Shown here in pieces: positions 10,692 through 17,882 of a stretch of 19,757 bases of DNA (positions within the stretch are counted from its first letter, which is position 1; each line of letters starts with the position of its first letter). The DNA lies in assembly GCA_049513815.1 (NCBI GenBank), contig JBEKVR010000145.1, positions 1 through 19,757 on the forward strand, read 5' to 3'. The position numbers were made by a program, and so were the translations under genes. The notes below the pieces were generated by a model. It saw nothing but the letters and a program-made list of their open reading frames with translations. It was not told the DNA's origin and searched no databases. This stretch comes from Roseiarcus sp049513815. Its GTDB lineage: Bacteria; Pseudomonadota; Alphaproteobacteria; Rhizobiales; Beijerinckiaceae.

Positions 10692-12334
10692 CGCGCCAGC
10701 TCATCCGCGATGCGCTGATCGTCAACGGCGACGGCCGCACGGCGCCGTTCCCCGGCGACGTCTTGATCGAGGATGACGGCGTCGTCGCGCTCGGCGCCGT
10801 GACCGCCTCGCAGGCGGCGACCGCCGACAAGGTCGTCGACGCGCGCGGCCGCGCGCTCGCGCCAGGGTTCGTCGACACGCACAATCACGGCGCGCTCGGC
10901 GGCGCGACGATCGGCGCCAACGGCCTCCCCCGCGCCTGCGAGCTCGCCATCCTTGGCGGCGTGACGAAACGCATCTGCGGCGTCGACGGCCTGTCGCCGG
11001 CGCCGGTCGCCGCGGCGCAGCGGTCGCAATACGCGGCGCAGCTCAAGCCGCTCGACGGCGCGCTCGACGGCGAATGGACGTGGACGTCGGTCGCCGAATT
11101 CCTCGCCTGGCATCGCGGCCGCTCGGTCACCGACATGGGGATCTATCTCGGCCATTCGGCGGTGCGCCGGGTCGTGATGGCCAATGTCGCGCGCGTCGCC
11201 TCCGACGCCGAGCTTGAAGCGATGGCCGAGGTCGTCAGGCGCGAAGCGCCGCTGACCCTCGGCCTGTCGACCGGGCTCGTCTACAACCCCGCTGTCTACT
11301 GCGACCAGCGCGAGCTGACGGCGCTGGTGCGCGCCTTCAATGCGGTCAAGCCCGGCGCGCTCTTTCCCCACCTGCGCTCGGAAAGCGACAACATCATCGG
11401 CAGCGTCAAGGAAGTGGTGGAGGCGGCGGTCGACGGCGGCGGCGGCTATTGCAACGAGCACTCGAAGATCGCCGGCGCGCAGAACTACGATCGCATCGGC
11501 GAACTCGAAAGCATCCTCGCCGACGCCTCGTCGCTGATTCCGACGATGGAAAACATGTATCCCTACACCGCCGGCTCGACCACCGGCGACGCGATCTTTC
11601 CGCCCGAAATGCGCGCGGGCGGCCGCGCGGAATTCCTCGCCGGTCTCGTCGATCCGGCGCTGCGGGCGAGGATGATCGCCAAGATGCGCTTCGACTCGAC
11701 GAGCTGGGACAATTTCGTCCACTTCTGCGGCGGGTTGCAGGGCATCCAGATCGCCGGCGTGAAGCCGGGGATCGGCGACGCGTGGCTCGGCAAGCGCCTT
11801 GGCGACGTCGCGCGCGCCGCCGGCGCCGCCGAGCTCGACAGCGACGAAGCGTTCGCAGCGGCGTTCGACTTCTTCGCCGCCAACGCCGGCGAAATCGCGA
11901 TCATCACTCATTACGGCAACGAGGCGACGATGGAGCGCTTCTTCCGCCGGCCGACGATGGCGATCTGCACCGACGGGCTGATGCCAGGGCCGGGACAGAA
12001 GCCGCATCCGCGCTCGCTCGGCTCGTTTCCCAAGGCGCTGCGGATGGGGCGGGAGATGGGGATTCCGCTCGAACAGATGGCATGGCGGATGGCGACGCTG
12101 CCCTGTCGCTTTCTCAACCTCGCCGACCCGACGCTCAAGGTCGGCGCCGACGCTTCGCTGACGTTGTTCGACCCGGCGACGGTCGGCGAGCGCAACGACT
12201 ACCTCGACCCGTCGATCCGCCCGGCCGGAATCGACATGGTGTGGATCCACGGCCAGCTCGTGCTCGACCACGGCGCGCTGATCGCGCCGCGTCCGTTCCC
12301 GGGGCGCACGCTGACCAGCCCGGTCTACGCGTGA
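10688..12334 (+). CDS. N-acyl-D-amino-acid deacylase-like amidohydrolase
   Basis: This 548-residue protein is a member of the D-aminoacylase branch of the amidohydrolase superfamily. Characterised members hydrolyse N-acyl-D-amino acids through one catalytic zinc. Landmarks are His65 and His67 in GFVDTHNHG, Cys97 in KRICGVDGLSP (matching the metal-ligand cysteine), LGLSTGLVYNP at 191-201, His228 in HLRSE, His258 in NEHSK, YPYTAGST at 291-298, Asp429 in CTDG and HPRSLGSFPKALRMG near 440. The canonical DDL after the first HxH motif is replaced by GAL, and the usual NCG before the cysteine is RIC, so this is a divergent subgroup and the substrate may not be an acylated D-amino acid. It starts at a GTG that overlaps the carbamoylase stop by 4 bp, so the two are co-translated. 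IS insertion 37 bp downstream leaves it intact. Confidence 0.85.
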   Translation: MTRQLIRDALIVNGDGRTAPFPGDVLIEDDGVVALGAVTASQAATADKVVDARGRALAPGFVDTHNHGALGGATIGANGLPRACELAILGGVTKRICGVDGLSPAPVAAAQRSQYAAQLKPLDGALDGEWTWTSVAEFLAWHRGRSVTDMGIYLGHSAVRRVVMANVARVASDAELEAMAEVVRREAPLTLGLSTGLVYNPAVYCDQRELTALVRAFNAVKPGALFPHLRSESDNIIGSVKEVVEAAVDGGGGYCNEHSKIAGAQNYDRIGELESILADASSLIPTMENMYPYTAGSTTGDAIFPPEMRAGGRAEFLAGLVDPALRARMIAKMRFDSTSWDNFVHFCGGLQGIQIAGVKPGIGDAWLGKRLGDVARAAGAAELDSDEAFAAAFDFFAANAGEIAIITHYGNEATMERFFRRPTMAICTDGLMPGPGQKPHPRSLGSFPKALRMGREMGIPLEQMAWRMATLPCRFLNLADPTLKVGADASLTLFDPATVGERNDYLDPSIRPAGIDMVWIHGQLVLDHGALIAPRPFPGRTLTSPVYA

Positions 12335-12370
12335 AGCGCAACCGTCGGCAGCGGTTTGATGCGCCGTCAT

Positions 12371-12536
12371 ATGTGGACGGCCCCTGTTGGCAAGCGGGGA
12401 ATTGAGGTTTTCAACGGCTTGGTCGGCTGCGGTCATATGTCCGGCCTTTGTGTGCGGATTTGTTGCTCCGCTGGCCTTGATGATTTGCGCTTGCCGAACT
12501 GGCGAAAGGGATAGGCTGGGTCAGCGGCCTCCTTGC
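12371..12536 (-). ncRNA. Candidate bridge/seeker RNA region of the IS110 element
   Basis: This 166-bp non-coding tail lies downstream of the transposase and inside the element's right end. IS1111-group elements are known to carry their guide RNA in this position. A 6-bp stem with an 8-nt loop (12525-12530 with 12539-12544) straddles the transposase stop. No secondary structure was computed, so RNA limits and guide loops are not assigned. The call rests on element type and the asymmetry of the non-coding ends. Confidence 0.35.
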
Positions 12537-13562
12537 TCAGGCCGTGGCGTAGATTTCGGTGCGGAAGGCTTCGCCGGTCGACATGATCGCCCAGCAGATT
12601 CTCGCCAATTTGTTGGCCAGGGCGACGGACAGGTCGCGTTCGGACTTCTTGGTCCTCAGCCTGGCGATCCACTCGGCGAGACGGCCTTTGCGCTTGTGCG
12701 CCACGCGCAGCGTCGCAGTGCAGCCGATCACCAGGCTCTTGCGGAGGTATCGGTCGCCCTTCTTGGTGATGGGGCCGAGCTTGGTCTTGCCGCCGGTGGA
12801 ATCTTGGCTCGGCGTCAAGCCCAAGAACGCCGCAAAGTCGCGCCCCGAGCGGAATACGCCTGGATCGGGAACGCTGGCTGCGATCGCCGAGGCGATCAGC
12901 GGGCCGACGCCGGGAGCGGCGTCGAGCAGGCGACAGATCGGGTTCTGCGCGCTGGCCTTGGCGATCGTCGCCTCCACCGCGTCGATCTTCGCGTCGAGCC
13001 CTTCCAGGTGCGAGGCCAATAGTCTCACCGCGTCCCTGGCCTCTTGGGGAAGCTCGCCATCCTCCAGCGCCAGCGCGATCAAGCCCTCGACGCCGCTGCG
13101 GCCTTTGACCGCGACCAGACCAAACTCCAACAAATGGCCGCGCAGCGCGTTGACGCTCATCGTCCGCTGTTTGATCAACAGCTCCCGGGTCTTGTGCAGC
13201 ATCAGCACGGCCTGCTGATCCGCGCTCTTGATCGGCACGAAGCGCATCTCGGGCCGCGACATCGCCTCGCAGATCGCCGCCGCGTCGGCCGCGTCGTTCT
13301 TGCCGCGCTTGACGTAGGGCTTCACGTAGGTGGGCGGAATCAACACCACCGCGTGCCCCATCGCCCGCAGCTCACGCGCCCAATAATGCGCCGAACCGCA
13401 CGCCTCCATGCCGACCCGACACGGCGCGGCCCGCGAAAAGAACTCGAACATCTTCGCCCGGCTCAGCTTGCGCGTCACCGCCGAACCGTCCTCGCGCTCG
13501 AGCGCGTGCACCTGAAACGCGGTCTTGGCCAAGTCGACGCCAATTCTGATAAACTGCTTCAT
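12537..13562 (-). CDS. IS110-family transposase (IS1111 group)
   Basis: This 341-residue recombinase has an N-terminal RuvC-like DEDD domain and a C-terminal Transposase_20 domain. Acidic residues are Asp10 in IGVDLAKTAFQVHAL, Glu53 in GMEACGSAHYWARE, and Asp90 and Asp93 in KRGKNDAADAAAICEA. The C-terminal domain contains LLDAAPGVGPLIASAI (212-227), FAAFLGLTPSQDSTGGKTKLG (about 243-263) with the conserved serine near 255, and ITKKGDRYLRK. IS110 enzymes act through these two sites and, in recent work, are guided by an element-encoded bridge (seeker) RNA. The frame is full length with no stop or frameshift, so the element may be active. The start at 13562 gives MKQFIRIGVD; the open frame continues upstream to 13643 without family resemblance. 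Confidence 0.95.
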   Translation of the reverse strand: MKQFIRIGVDLAKTAFQVHALEREDGSAVTRKLSRAKMFEFFSRAAPCRVGMEACGSAHYWARELRAMGHAVVLIPPTYVKPYVKRGKNDAADAAAICEAMSRPEMRFVPIKSADQQAVLMLHKTRELLIKQRTMSVNALRGHLLEFGLVAVKGRSGVEGLIALALEDGELPQEARDAVRLLASHLEGLDAKIDAVEATIAKASAQNPICRLLDAAPGVGPLIASAIAASVPDPGVFRSGRDFAAFLGLTPSQDSTGGKTKLGPITKKGDRYLRKSLVIGCTATLRVAHKRKGRLAEWIARLRTKKSERDLSVALANKLARICWAIMSTGEAFRTEIYATA

Positions 13563-13653
13563 GGACGGCCTCCTCGTTTGTGGCGCGCCAGCGACCGCCG
13601 TGGGCACTCGATGCCGTTTGAGTGGGGCCGTCCACACCATCATCGCGAGCGAC

Positions 13654-13710
13654 AGCGAAGCGATCCAGACGAAGCCGCAGCCGCAATCCCCGAGTCTGGA
13701 TCGCTTCGCT
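13654..13710. repeat. REP-like palindrome core (interrupted on both arms)
   Basis: A perfect 17-bp inverted repeat, AGCGAAGCGATCCAGAC (13654-13670) and GTCTGGATCGCTTCGCT (13694-13710), is separated by 23 bp. The arms continue beyond two insertions: on the left to CGTCAT (12365-12370) through CGCGAGCGAC (13644-13653), and on the right to GCTCGCGACGACG (13936-13948). Repeats of this CGTCAT..CGCGAGCG..GATCCAGAC form are common intergenic palindromes in Hyphomicrobiales genomes as I remember them. Confidence 0.8.
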
Positions 13711-13712
13711 TC

Positions 13713-13931
13713 TGTTCAGCCCGGGGACATGGTTGACGCCTGTTCACAGACATAGCTGACAGGCGCCGCCGATGCCCGCTCCGTGCTCGGCGTCAAGGCC
13801 AAGCCCGCTGACGCGGGCGCTTTGCGGCCTTGACCCCTTGCGCGCGGTGCGGGCGGTTTCTCGCCATGCCGCCGCGGCGGGCCGTCAGTCATGTCCCCGA
13901 ACATCCGTCAGTCATGTGTCCAGGCTGAACA
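13713..13931. mobile_element. 219-bp MITE-like element with ~51-bp terminal inverted repeats
   Basis: The ends TGTTCAGCCCGGGGACATG (13713 onward) and CATGTGTCCAGGCTGAACA (to 13931) are inverted copies of each other. Aligning the first 50 bases after the terminal T, I count 36 matches. The repeat contains ACATGACTGACG-like subrepeats twice on the right end, as expected for transposase-binding ends. No transposase domain remains. A 62-codon open frame on the minus strand (13716-13904) is not recognised. Termini TGT...ACA fit several IS families (IS481 and IS21 among them), so the parent is not assigned. It sits inside the right arm of the REP-like palindrome. Confidence 0.72.
13792..13834. repeat. 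Two-part hairpin inside the 219-bp element
   Basis: An outer perfect 9-bp stem, GTCAAGGCC (13792-13800) with GGCCTTGAC (13826-13834), encloses an inner perfect 6-bp stem, GCCCGC (13803-13808) with GCGGGC (13813-13818), and a TGAC loop. It lacks a T-run, so it is not an obvious terminator. Confidence 0.6.
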
Positions 13932-14247
13932 CTTTGCTCGCGACGACGACCCAGATGTTTCGACTTGAACGCATCATGCCCTGGCGTCTTCCTCAGGCGT
14001 TGCGGCGGGTTCGCCGCATCGACGACCGGGACAGGCCCAGTGATGAGGATGGAGCGTTATTGAACGCCGCGCCTCGCCTCTTTCGCGCCGCACGGGTCCA
14101 CGCCTGCGACTCCTGGCGCGGCGGCGCTTCACCAAGTCGGCGTTCTCGCCAGCCCTTGCGATGTCCGACGGCCCTGCGCGCCGCTCTTCCCCTGGCGCCT
14201 CGCCCGTGGCAATACGCGATCCTCCGCGCGATGGGAGCCTCGCCGCC
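13932..14247. other. Intergenic region upstream of the oligopeptidase gene
   Basis: This region of about 316 bp has no supported gene. Its first 17 bp complete the right arm of the REP-like palindrome. The remainder should contain the promoter for the oligopeptidase gene, but no clear promoter elements were found. GGGAG at 14233-14237 is the ribosome site. Open frames crossing it on both strands show no recognisable protein. Confidence 0.5.
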
Positions 14248-16395
14248 ATGACAGAAGCAGCGCAGCGCGGCGCGCCGACGCCGCCGATCGCCGCCAGAAG
14301 GCCGCAGCAACGCGACGCCCACGGCGTCGCCTGGGTCGACGACTACGCGTGGATCCGCGCCGACAACTGGCGCGAGGTGCTGCGCGATCCGGCGGCGCTG
14401 CCCGCCGATGTCCGCGCCTTGCTGGAGGCGGAAAACGCCTATGCCGACGCCGTGCTGGCGCCGACCCGCGCGCTGCAGCGCCAGCTCGTGCGCGAGATGC
14501 GCGCGCGGCTGAAGGAGGACGACAGCGAGGTGCCGCAGAGCGACGGCCCCTACGCCTATTATTCGCGCTTCCGCCACGGCGGCCAGCACCGCATCTTCTG
14601 CCGCAAGCCGCGCGGCGGCGGCAAGGAGACGATCCTCATCGACGGCGACGCGCGCGCCGAGGGCAAGGGGTTCTTCCACCTGTCGCTCGCCCGCTGGTCG
14701 CCCGACCACGCTAGGCTCGCCTGGAGCGCCGACGACAAGGGCTCGGAGATGTACGCGATCCGCGTGCGCGACCTCGCCGGCGAGACCGACCTTGGCGATT
14801 GCGTCGAGAACACGACCGGCGAAGCGGTGTGGGCCGCCGACTCGGCGGGCTTTCTCTATGTCGAGCAGGACGAAGATCATCGGCCGTGGCGCGTGATGCT
14901 GCACCGGCGGGCGACGCCGCAGAGCGAAGACGTCGAGATCCTCGAGGAAGCCGATCCGGCCTTTTTCATCGCCATCCGTGGAACGCGCCTCGGCCGCACG
15001 GCGATGATCTCGGTCCATGGCCACGATTCGTCGGAGACCCATGTCGTCGATCTCGGCGATCCCGCCGCCCGGCCGCGGCTGATCGCGCCGCGCCGGCCGG
15101 GCTTCCGCTACGAGGCGATGGATCACGGCGACGTCCTCTACATCCGCGCCAACAGCGGCGGCGCGGTCGACTTCCAGATCGTCGTCGCGCCGCGCGAGGC
15201 TCCCGAGGAGGCCAACTGGCGCCCGTTCGTGCCGCACAAGCCGGGGCGGCTGATCGAACGCGCCAGCTTGTTCAAGGATCACCTCGTGTCGCTGGCGCGC
15301 GAGGACAACGTCCCCCATCTCGTCGTCCACACGCTCGCCGACGGCGGCGCGCACGAGATCGCCTTCGAGGCGCAGACCTACACGCTGGCGCTCGAACCGG
15401 TCTACGAGTTCGATTCGCCGACCTTCCGCTTCAGCTTCGCCTCGATGGCCTGCAGCCAGGAAATCTACGATTACGATTTCGTCCACCGCCAGCGCATCCT
15501 GCGCAAGAAGCAGGAGACGCCGAAGGATTTCGACGCCTCGGCCTATGTGACGCGCTGCGTCTTCGCCCGCGCCGACGACGGCGAGAGCGTGCCAATCTCG
15601 CTCATGCATCGTCGCGACCTCAAGCGCGACGGAACGGCGCCGCTGCTCGTCTACGGCTACGGCGCCTACGGCCACGCCATGGACGCCGGCTTCTCGACCA
15701 ACCGCCTGTCGCTGGTCGACCGCGGCTTCGTCTACGCCATCGCCCATGTGCGCGGCGGCACGGAGAAAGGCTGGCGCTGGTACGAATCCGGCAAGCTCGC
15801 GGCCAAGCCCAACACCTTTGGCGATTTCATCGCCGCCGTGCGCCACCTCGTCGCCGAAGGCTATGGCGCGCCCGATCGCGTCGTCGCTCACGGCGGCAGC
15901 GCCGGCGGCATGCTGATGGGCGCTGTCGCCAACATCGCGCCGCAGCGTTTCGCCGGCATCGTCGCCGACGTGCCGTTCGTCGACGTGCTCAACACCATGC
16001 TCGACGGCAGCTTGCCGCTGACGCCGCCGGAATGGCTCGAATGGGGCGATCCGATCCGCTCGGCCGAGGCCTTCGCCGCCATCCGCGGCTACAGCCCCTA
16101 CGACAACGTGCGGCCACAGACCTATCCGGCGATCCTGGCGCTCGCCGGCCTGACCGATCCGCGCGTCACCTATTGGGAGCCGGCGAAATGGGTGGCCAAG
16201 CTGCGGGCGACGATGACCGGCGGCGGGCCGGCGCTGCTGCGCACGGCGATGGAGGCGGGCCACGGCGGCGTCTCCGGCCGCCTCGAGCGGCTCGATGACG
16301 TCGCCCGCATCTACGCCTTCGCCATCGCCTGCGCGGAAGGGCGGATCGGCGCGCGGGCGGGGCAGGGGCAAGCGGCGGCGGCGCCCGCGGGGTGA
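14248..16395 (+). CDS. ptrB: S9A prolyl oligopeptidase family serine peptidase (oligopeptidase B-like)
   Basis: This is a cytoplasmic serine peptidase of family S9A, 715 residues, close to the ~690 of protease II. It cleaves short peptides, after basic residues if it is a true oligopeptidase B. An N-terminal beta-propeller (about 70-420) precedes the alpha/beta-hydrolase domain. The catalytic triad is visible: Ser551 in HGGSAGGMLMG, Asp637 in LTDPRV and His672 in GHGG. The segments YGYGAYGHAMDAGF and HVRGGTEKGWRWYESGK are typical of oligopeptidase B, as is PLTPPEWLEWGDP. The start at 14248 has GGGAG 10 nt upstream and gives a normal N-terminus (RDAHGVAWVDDYAWIR). An in-frame ATG at 14161 has no family support. 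There is no signal peptide. Confidence 0.92.
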   Translation: MTEAAQRGAPTPPIAARRPQQRDAHGVAWVDDYAWIRADNWREVLRDPAALPADVRALLEAENAYADAVLAPTRALQRQLVREMRARLKEDDSEVPQSDGPYAYYSRFRHGGQHRIFCRKPRGGGKETILIDGDARAEGKGFFHLSLARWSPDHARLAWSADDKGSEMYAIRVRDLAGETDLGDCVENTTGEAVWAADSAGFLYVEQDEDHRPWRVMLHRRATPQSEDVEILEEADPAFFIAIRGTRLGRTAMISVHGHDSSETHVVDLGDPAARPRLIAPRRPGFRYEAMDHGDVLYIRANSGGAVDFQIVVAPREAPEEANWRPFVPHKPGRLIERASLFKDHLVSLAREDNVPHLVVHTLADGGAHEIAFEAQTYTLALEPVYEFDSPTFRFSFASMACSQEIYDYDFVHRQRILRKKQETPKDFDASAYVTRCVFARADDGESVPISLMHRRDLKRDGTAPLLVYGYGAYGHAMDAGFSTNRLSLVDRGFVYAIAHVRGGTEKGWRWYESGKLAAKPNTFGDFIAAVRHLVAEGYGAPDRVVAHGGSAGGMLMGAVANIAPQRFAGIVADVPFVDVLNTMLDGSLPLTPPEWLEWGDPIRSAEAFAAIRGYSPYDNVRPQTYPAILALAGLTDPRVTYWEPAKWVAKLRATMTGGGPALLRTAMEAGHGGVSGRLERLDDVARIYAFAIACAEGRIGARAGQGQAAAAPAG

Positions 16396-16481
16396 GGCAG
16401 TTTGTCGCAGTTGACGGATTGATCTGCATCAATGACATCGAGGCGGCCCACTTTCGGGCGGTTGATGTCAGAGGCGTCGCA

Positions 16482-16766
16482 ATGGCAATGGCCGGTCAGG
16501 TCGCTCTTCGTTTTCCCGTCGTCGGCTGGTTGGTGCGCGACGCGATCTACGGCCGCCCCGAGGCGAAATACTACTTCCTCGCCAACTGCATTCTTGCCGC
16601 CGCGCTCGGCGCCGTCGTGTTCGGCTACGCCTTCGTCATCTCGCTGGCGGTCGTCGCCGCCTGGGTCGCGCTGGCGCTGCTCATCTACATGACCGCCGCC
16701 GACAGCTTCTCCAAGGCCAACCGCCGCGCGCTGGCCGCCGACAAAAAGCGCCGCCCGGCGCTGTGA
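16482..16766 (+). CDS. Small membrane protein of unknown function
   Basis: This is a 94-residue open frame that I do not recognise. From ATG 16482 (GAGG at 16471-16474, 7 nt upstream) it reads MAMAGQVALRFPVVGWLVRD, then a hydrophobic stretch YYFLANCILAAALGAVVFGY continuing to VISLAVVAAWVALALLIYM, enough for two closely spaced membrane helices. A basic, lysine-rich tail (SKANRRALAADKKRR) follows, suggesting a cytoplasmic C-terminus. A GTG at 16392 overlapping the oligopeptidase stop would add 30 residues, but the internal ATG has the better ribosome site. It lies 86 bp after the oligopeptidase gene and may be co-transcribed. It converges on yacG, with 7 bp between stops. Confidence 0.62.
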   Translation: MAMAGQVALRFPVVGWLVRDAIYGRPEAKYYFLANCILAAALGAVVFGYAFVISLAVVAAWVALALLIYMTAADSFSKANRRALAADKKRRPAL

Positions 16767-16773
16767 GAGCGCC

Positions 16774-16989
16774 TCAGTCCTCTTCGCTTTCCGGCTCGTC
16801 GGGCGTGGTTGGGGCGCCGGGGACGACGTAGGCGCCGTTCAGCCAGTGGTGGAGGTCGACGTCGGCGCAGCGCTTCGAGCAGAACGGATCGTAGCGCGGG
16901 TCGCGCGGTTTGCCGCAGATCGCGCAGGTCTTGCGCTCGGTCGCGGCCGCGGCGTTTGCTTCGGCGCGCTGATTTTGCGTTTGCGCCAT
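16774..16989 (-). CDS. yacG: YacG-family zinc-binding protein (DNA gyrase inhibitor)
   Basis: This 71-residue zinc protein carries the YacG four-cysteine site: Cys22 and Cys25 in TCAICGKP, then FCSKRCADVDLHHWLNGAYVVPG with the second cysteine pair. The E. coli homologue binds GyrB and inhibits DNA binding by gyrase. Both ends are low-complexity: an Ala/Gln-rich N-terminus and an acidic tail, PDEPESEED. It follows maf with a 3-bp gap, an arrangement frequent in Alphaproteobacteria, so it is most likely translated from the infA-maf transcript. Confidence 0.9.
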   Translation of the reverse strand: MAQTQNQRAEANAAAATERKTCAICGKPRDPRYDPFCSKRCADVDLHHWLNGAYVVPGAPTTPDEPESEED

Positions 16990-16992
16990 CGC

Positions 16993-17622
16993 TTACGCGC
17001 CCGGCGTCCAGTTGTGGTGGACGGGATAGCCTTCGCCGATGAGCAGGTTCGCCGCCTCGGCGAGCGGCAGGCCGACGACGCTCGAGTAGGAGCCGACCAG
17101 CCGCAGCACGAACGCGCCCGCCAGGCCCTGGATGGCGTAGCCGCCGGCCTTGCCGCGCCATTCGCCGCTGGCGAGATAGGCGTTCATCTCGGCGCGCGAC
17201 AGGCGCTTGAAGCGGACGCGGGTCTCGACCAGACGGCTCCTCTGGCCGCCACTCGCCGTGACCAGGGAGAGGCCGGTGTAGACGCGGTGGGCGCGGCCGG
17301 AGAGCAGGCTGAGGCAGTCTTCGGCCTCGTCGCGGATCTCGCATTTGGGCAGGATGCGCCGGCCGACGCAGACCACGGTGTCGGCGGCCAGCGTGACGGC
17401 GGGGTCGAGCTCCGGCCGCTTGCGCGCTGTCGCGGCGGCGATCGTCGCCTTCTCGGCGGCGAGCCTTTGCGCCAGCGCGCGCGGCGACTCGTTGCGCCGC
17501 GGCGTCTCCTCGATGTCGGCGGGGATCACCGCGTCGGGCTCGACGCCGATCTGCGCCAGCAGCGCCAGGCGGCGCGGCGAGCCGGAAGCAAGGACAAAGC
17601 GGGGGCGATCGGCGTCGGTCAC
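16993..17622 (-). CDS. maf: Maf-family nucleoside triphosphate pyrophosphatase (YhdE type)
   Basis: This 209-residue enzyme hydrolyses non-canonical or pyrimidine nucleoside triphosphates to monophosphates. Maf motifs present are ASGSPRR near the N-terminus (12-18), the AADTVV motif with its metal-binding aspartate in mid-protein, KAGGYAIQGLAGAFV and GSYSSVVGLPL. The YAIQGLAG and GSYSSVVGLPL forms fit the YhdE (dTTP/UTP) subgroup better than YceF (m7GTP). The start is a GTG at 17622, supported by AGGAG 6 nt upstream (17629-17633). It lies 41 bp after infA and 3 bp before yacG, the usual alphaproteobacterial order. Confidence 0.93.
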   Translation of the reverse strand: MTDADRPRFVLASGSPRRLALLAQIGVEPDAVIPADIEETPRRNESPRALAQRLAAEKATIAAATARKRPELDPAVTLAADTVVCVGRRILPKCEIRDEAEDCLSLLSGRAHRVYTGLSLVTASGGQRSRLVETRVRFKRLSRAEMNAYLASGEWRGKAGGYAIQGLAGAFVLRLVGSYSSVVGLPLAEAANLLIGEGYPVHHNWTPGA

Positions 17623-17663
17623 GCGGCGCTCCTCACGCGCGAAGCGTCCATGGCGTTTCGCGC

Positions 17664-17882
17664 CTACTTGAAGCGGTAGGTGATGCGGCCCTTGGTCAGG
17701 TCATAGGGCGTCATCTCGACCAGCACTTTGTCGCCCGCCAACACGCGGATGCGGTTCTTGCGCATCTTGCCCGCGGTGTGGGCGATGATCTCGTGGTCGT
17801 TTTCGAGTTTGACGCGGAACGTCGCATTGGGCAGCAGTTCGACGACGAAACCGGGAAATTCGAGCAGTTCTTCCTTCGACAT
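17664..17882 (-). CDS. infA: Translation initiation factor IF-1
   Basis: This 72-residue S1/OB-fold protein binds the ribosomal A site during initiation. The sequence is highly typical: MSKEELLEFPGFVVELLPNA, then FRVKLENDHEIIAHTAGKMRK, RIRVLAGDKVLVEMTPYDL and KGRITYRFK at the end. The start at 17882 gives the exact family length and has AAAGG about 7 nt upstream. An upstream in-frame ATG at 17921 would add 13 non-conserved residues. It is first in the infA-maf-yacG group. Upstream lies a 13-bp palindrome, GGGTCATTGACCC (17922-17934). Confidence 0.97.
   Translation of the reverse strand: MSKEELLEFPGFVVELLPNATFRVKLENDHEIIAHTAGKMRKNRIRVLAGDKVLVEMTPYDLTKGRITYRFK

Larger units (their letters stand above)
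12371..13643 (-). mobile_element. IS110-family insertion sequence, IS1111-like
   Basis: An approximately 1273-bp element carries one transposase gene read leftward. Perfect 13-bp subterminal inverted repeats TGTGGACGGCCCC (12372-12384) and GGGGCCGTCCACA (13624-13636) flank the gene. Subterminal repeats with a few outside bases are a hallmark of the IS1111 group. Ends were set by joining the flanks: CCGTCAT (to 12370) and CGCGAGCGACAGC (from 13644) restore the left arm of a REP-like palindrome. TCAT occurs at both joints (12367-12370 and 13640-13643), so the exact boundary can shift by up to 4 bp. The non-coding part is short before the gene (about 80 bp) and long after it (about 165 bp). Confidence 0.88.

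Noticed and set aside
10238..12436. Minus-strand open frame of about 732 codons opposite the carbamoylase and D-aminoacylase genes
   Set aside because: It spans two real plus-strand genes and their junction and shows no domain. It is a GC-rich antisense artefact.
12364..12446. Two related GTCATATGT motifs (12366-12374 and 12431-12439) as a direct repeat
   Set aside because: One copy spans the element boundary, so its first bases belong to the REP flank. The match outside nine bases is poor, and it may be chance or part of the IS end structure.
13716..13904. 62-codon minus-strand open frame inside the 219-bp element
   Set aside because: It is low-complexity, overlaps both terminal repeats, has no ribosome site and no similarity I can recognise. 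It is more likely non-coding transposon sequence.
13993..16371. Minus-strand open frame of about 792 codons opposite the oligopeptidase gene
   Set aside because: The plus strand encodes a complete S9A peptidase with an intact catalytic triad over the same bases. The antisense product has no recognisable motif.
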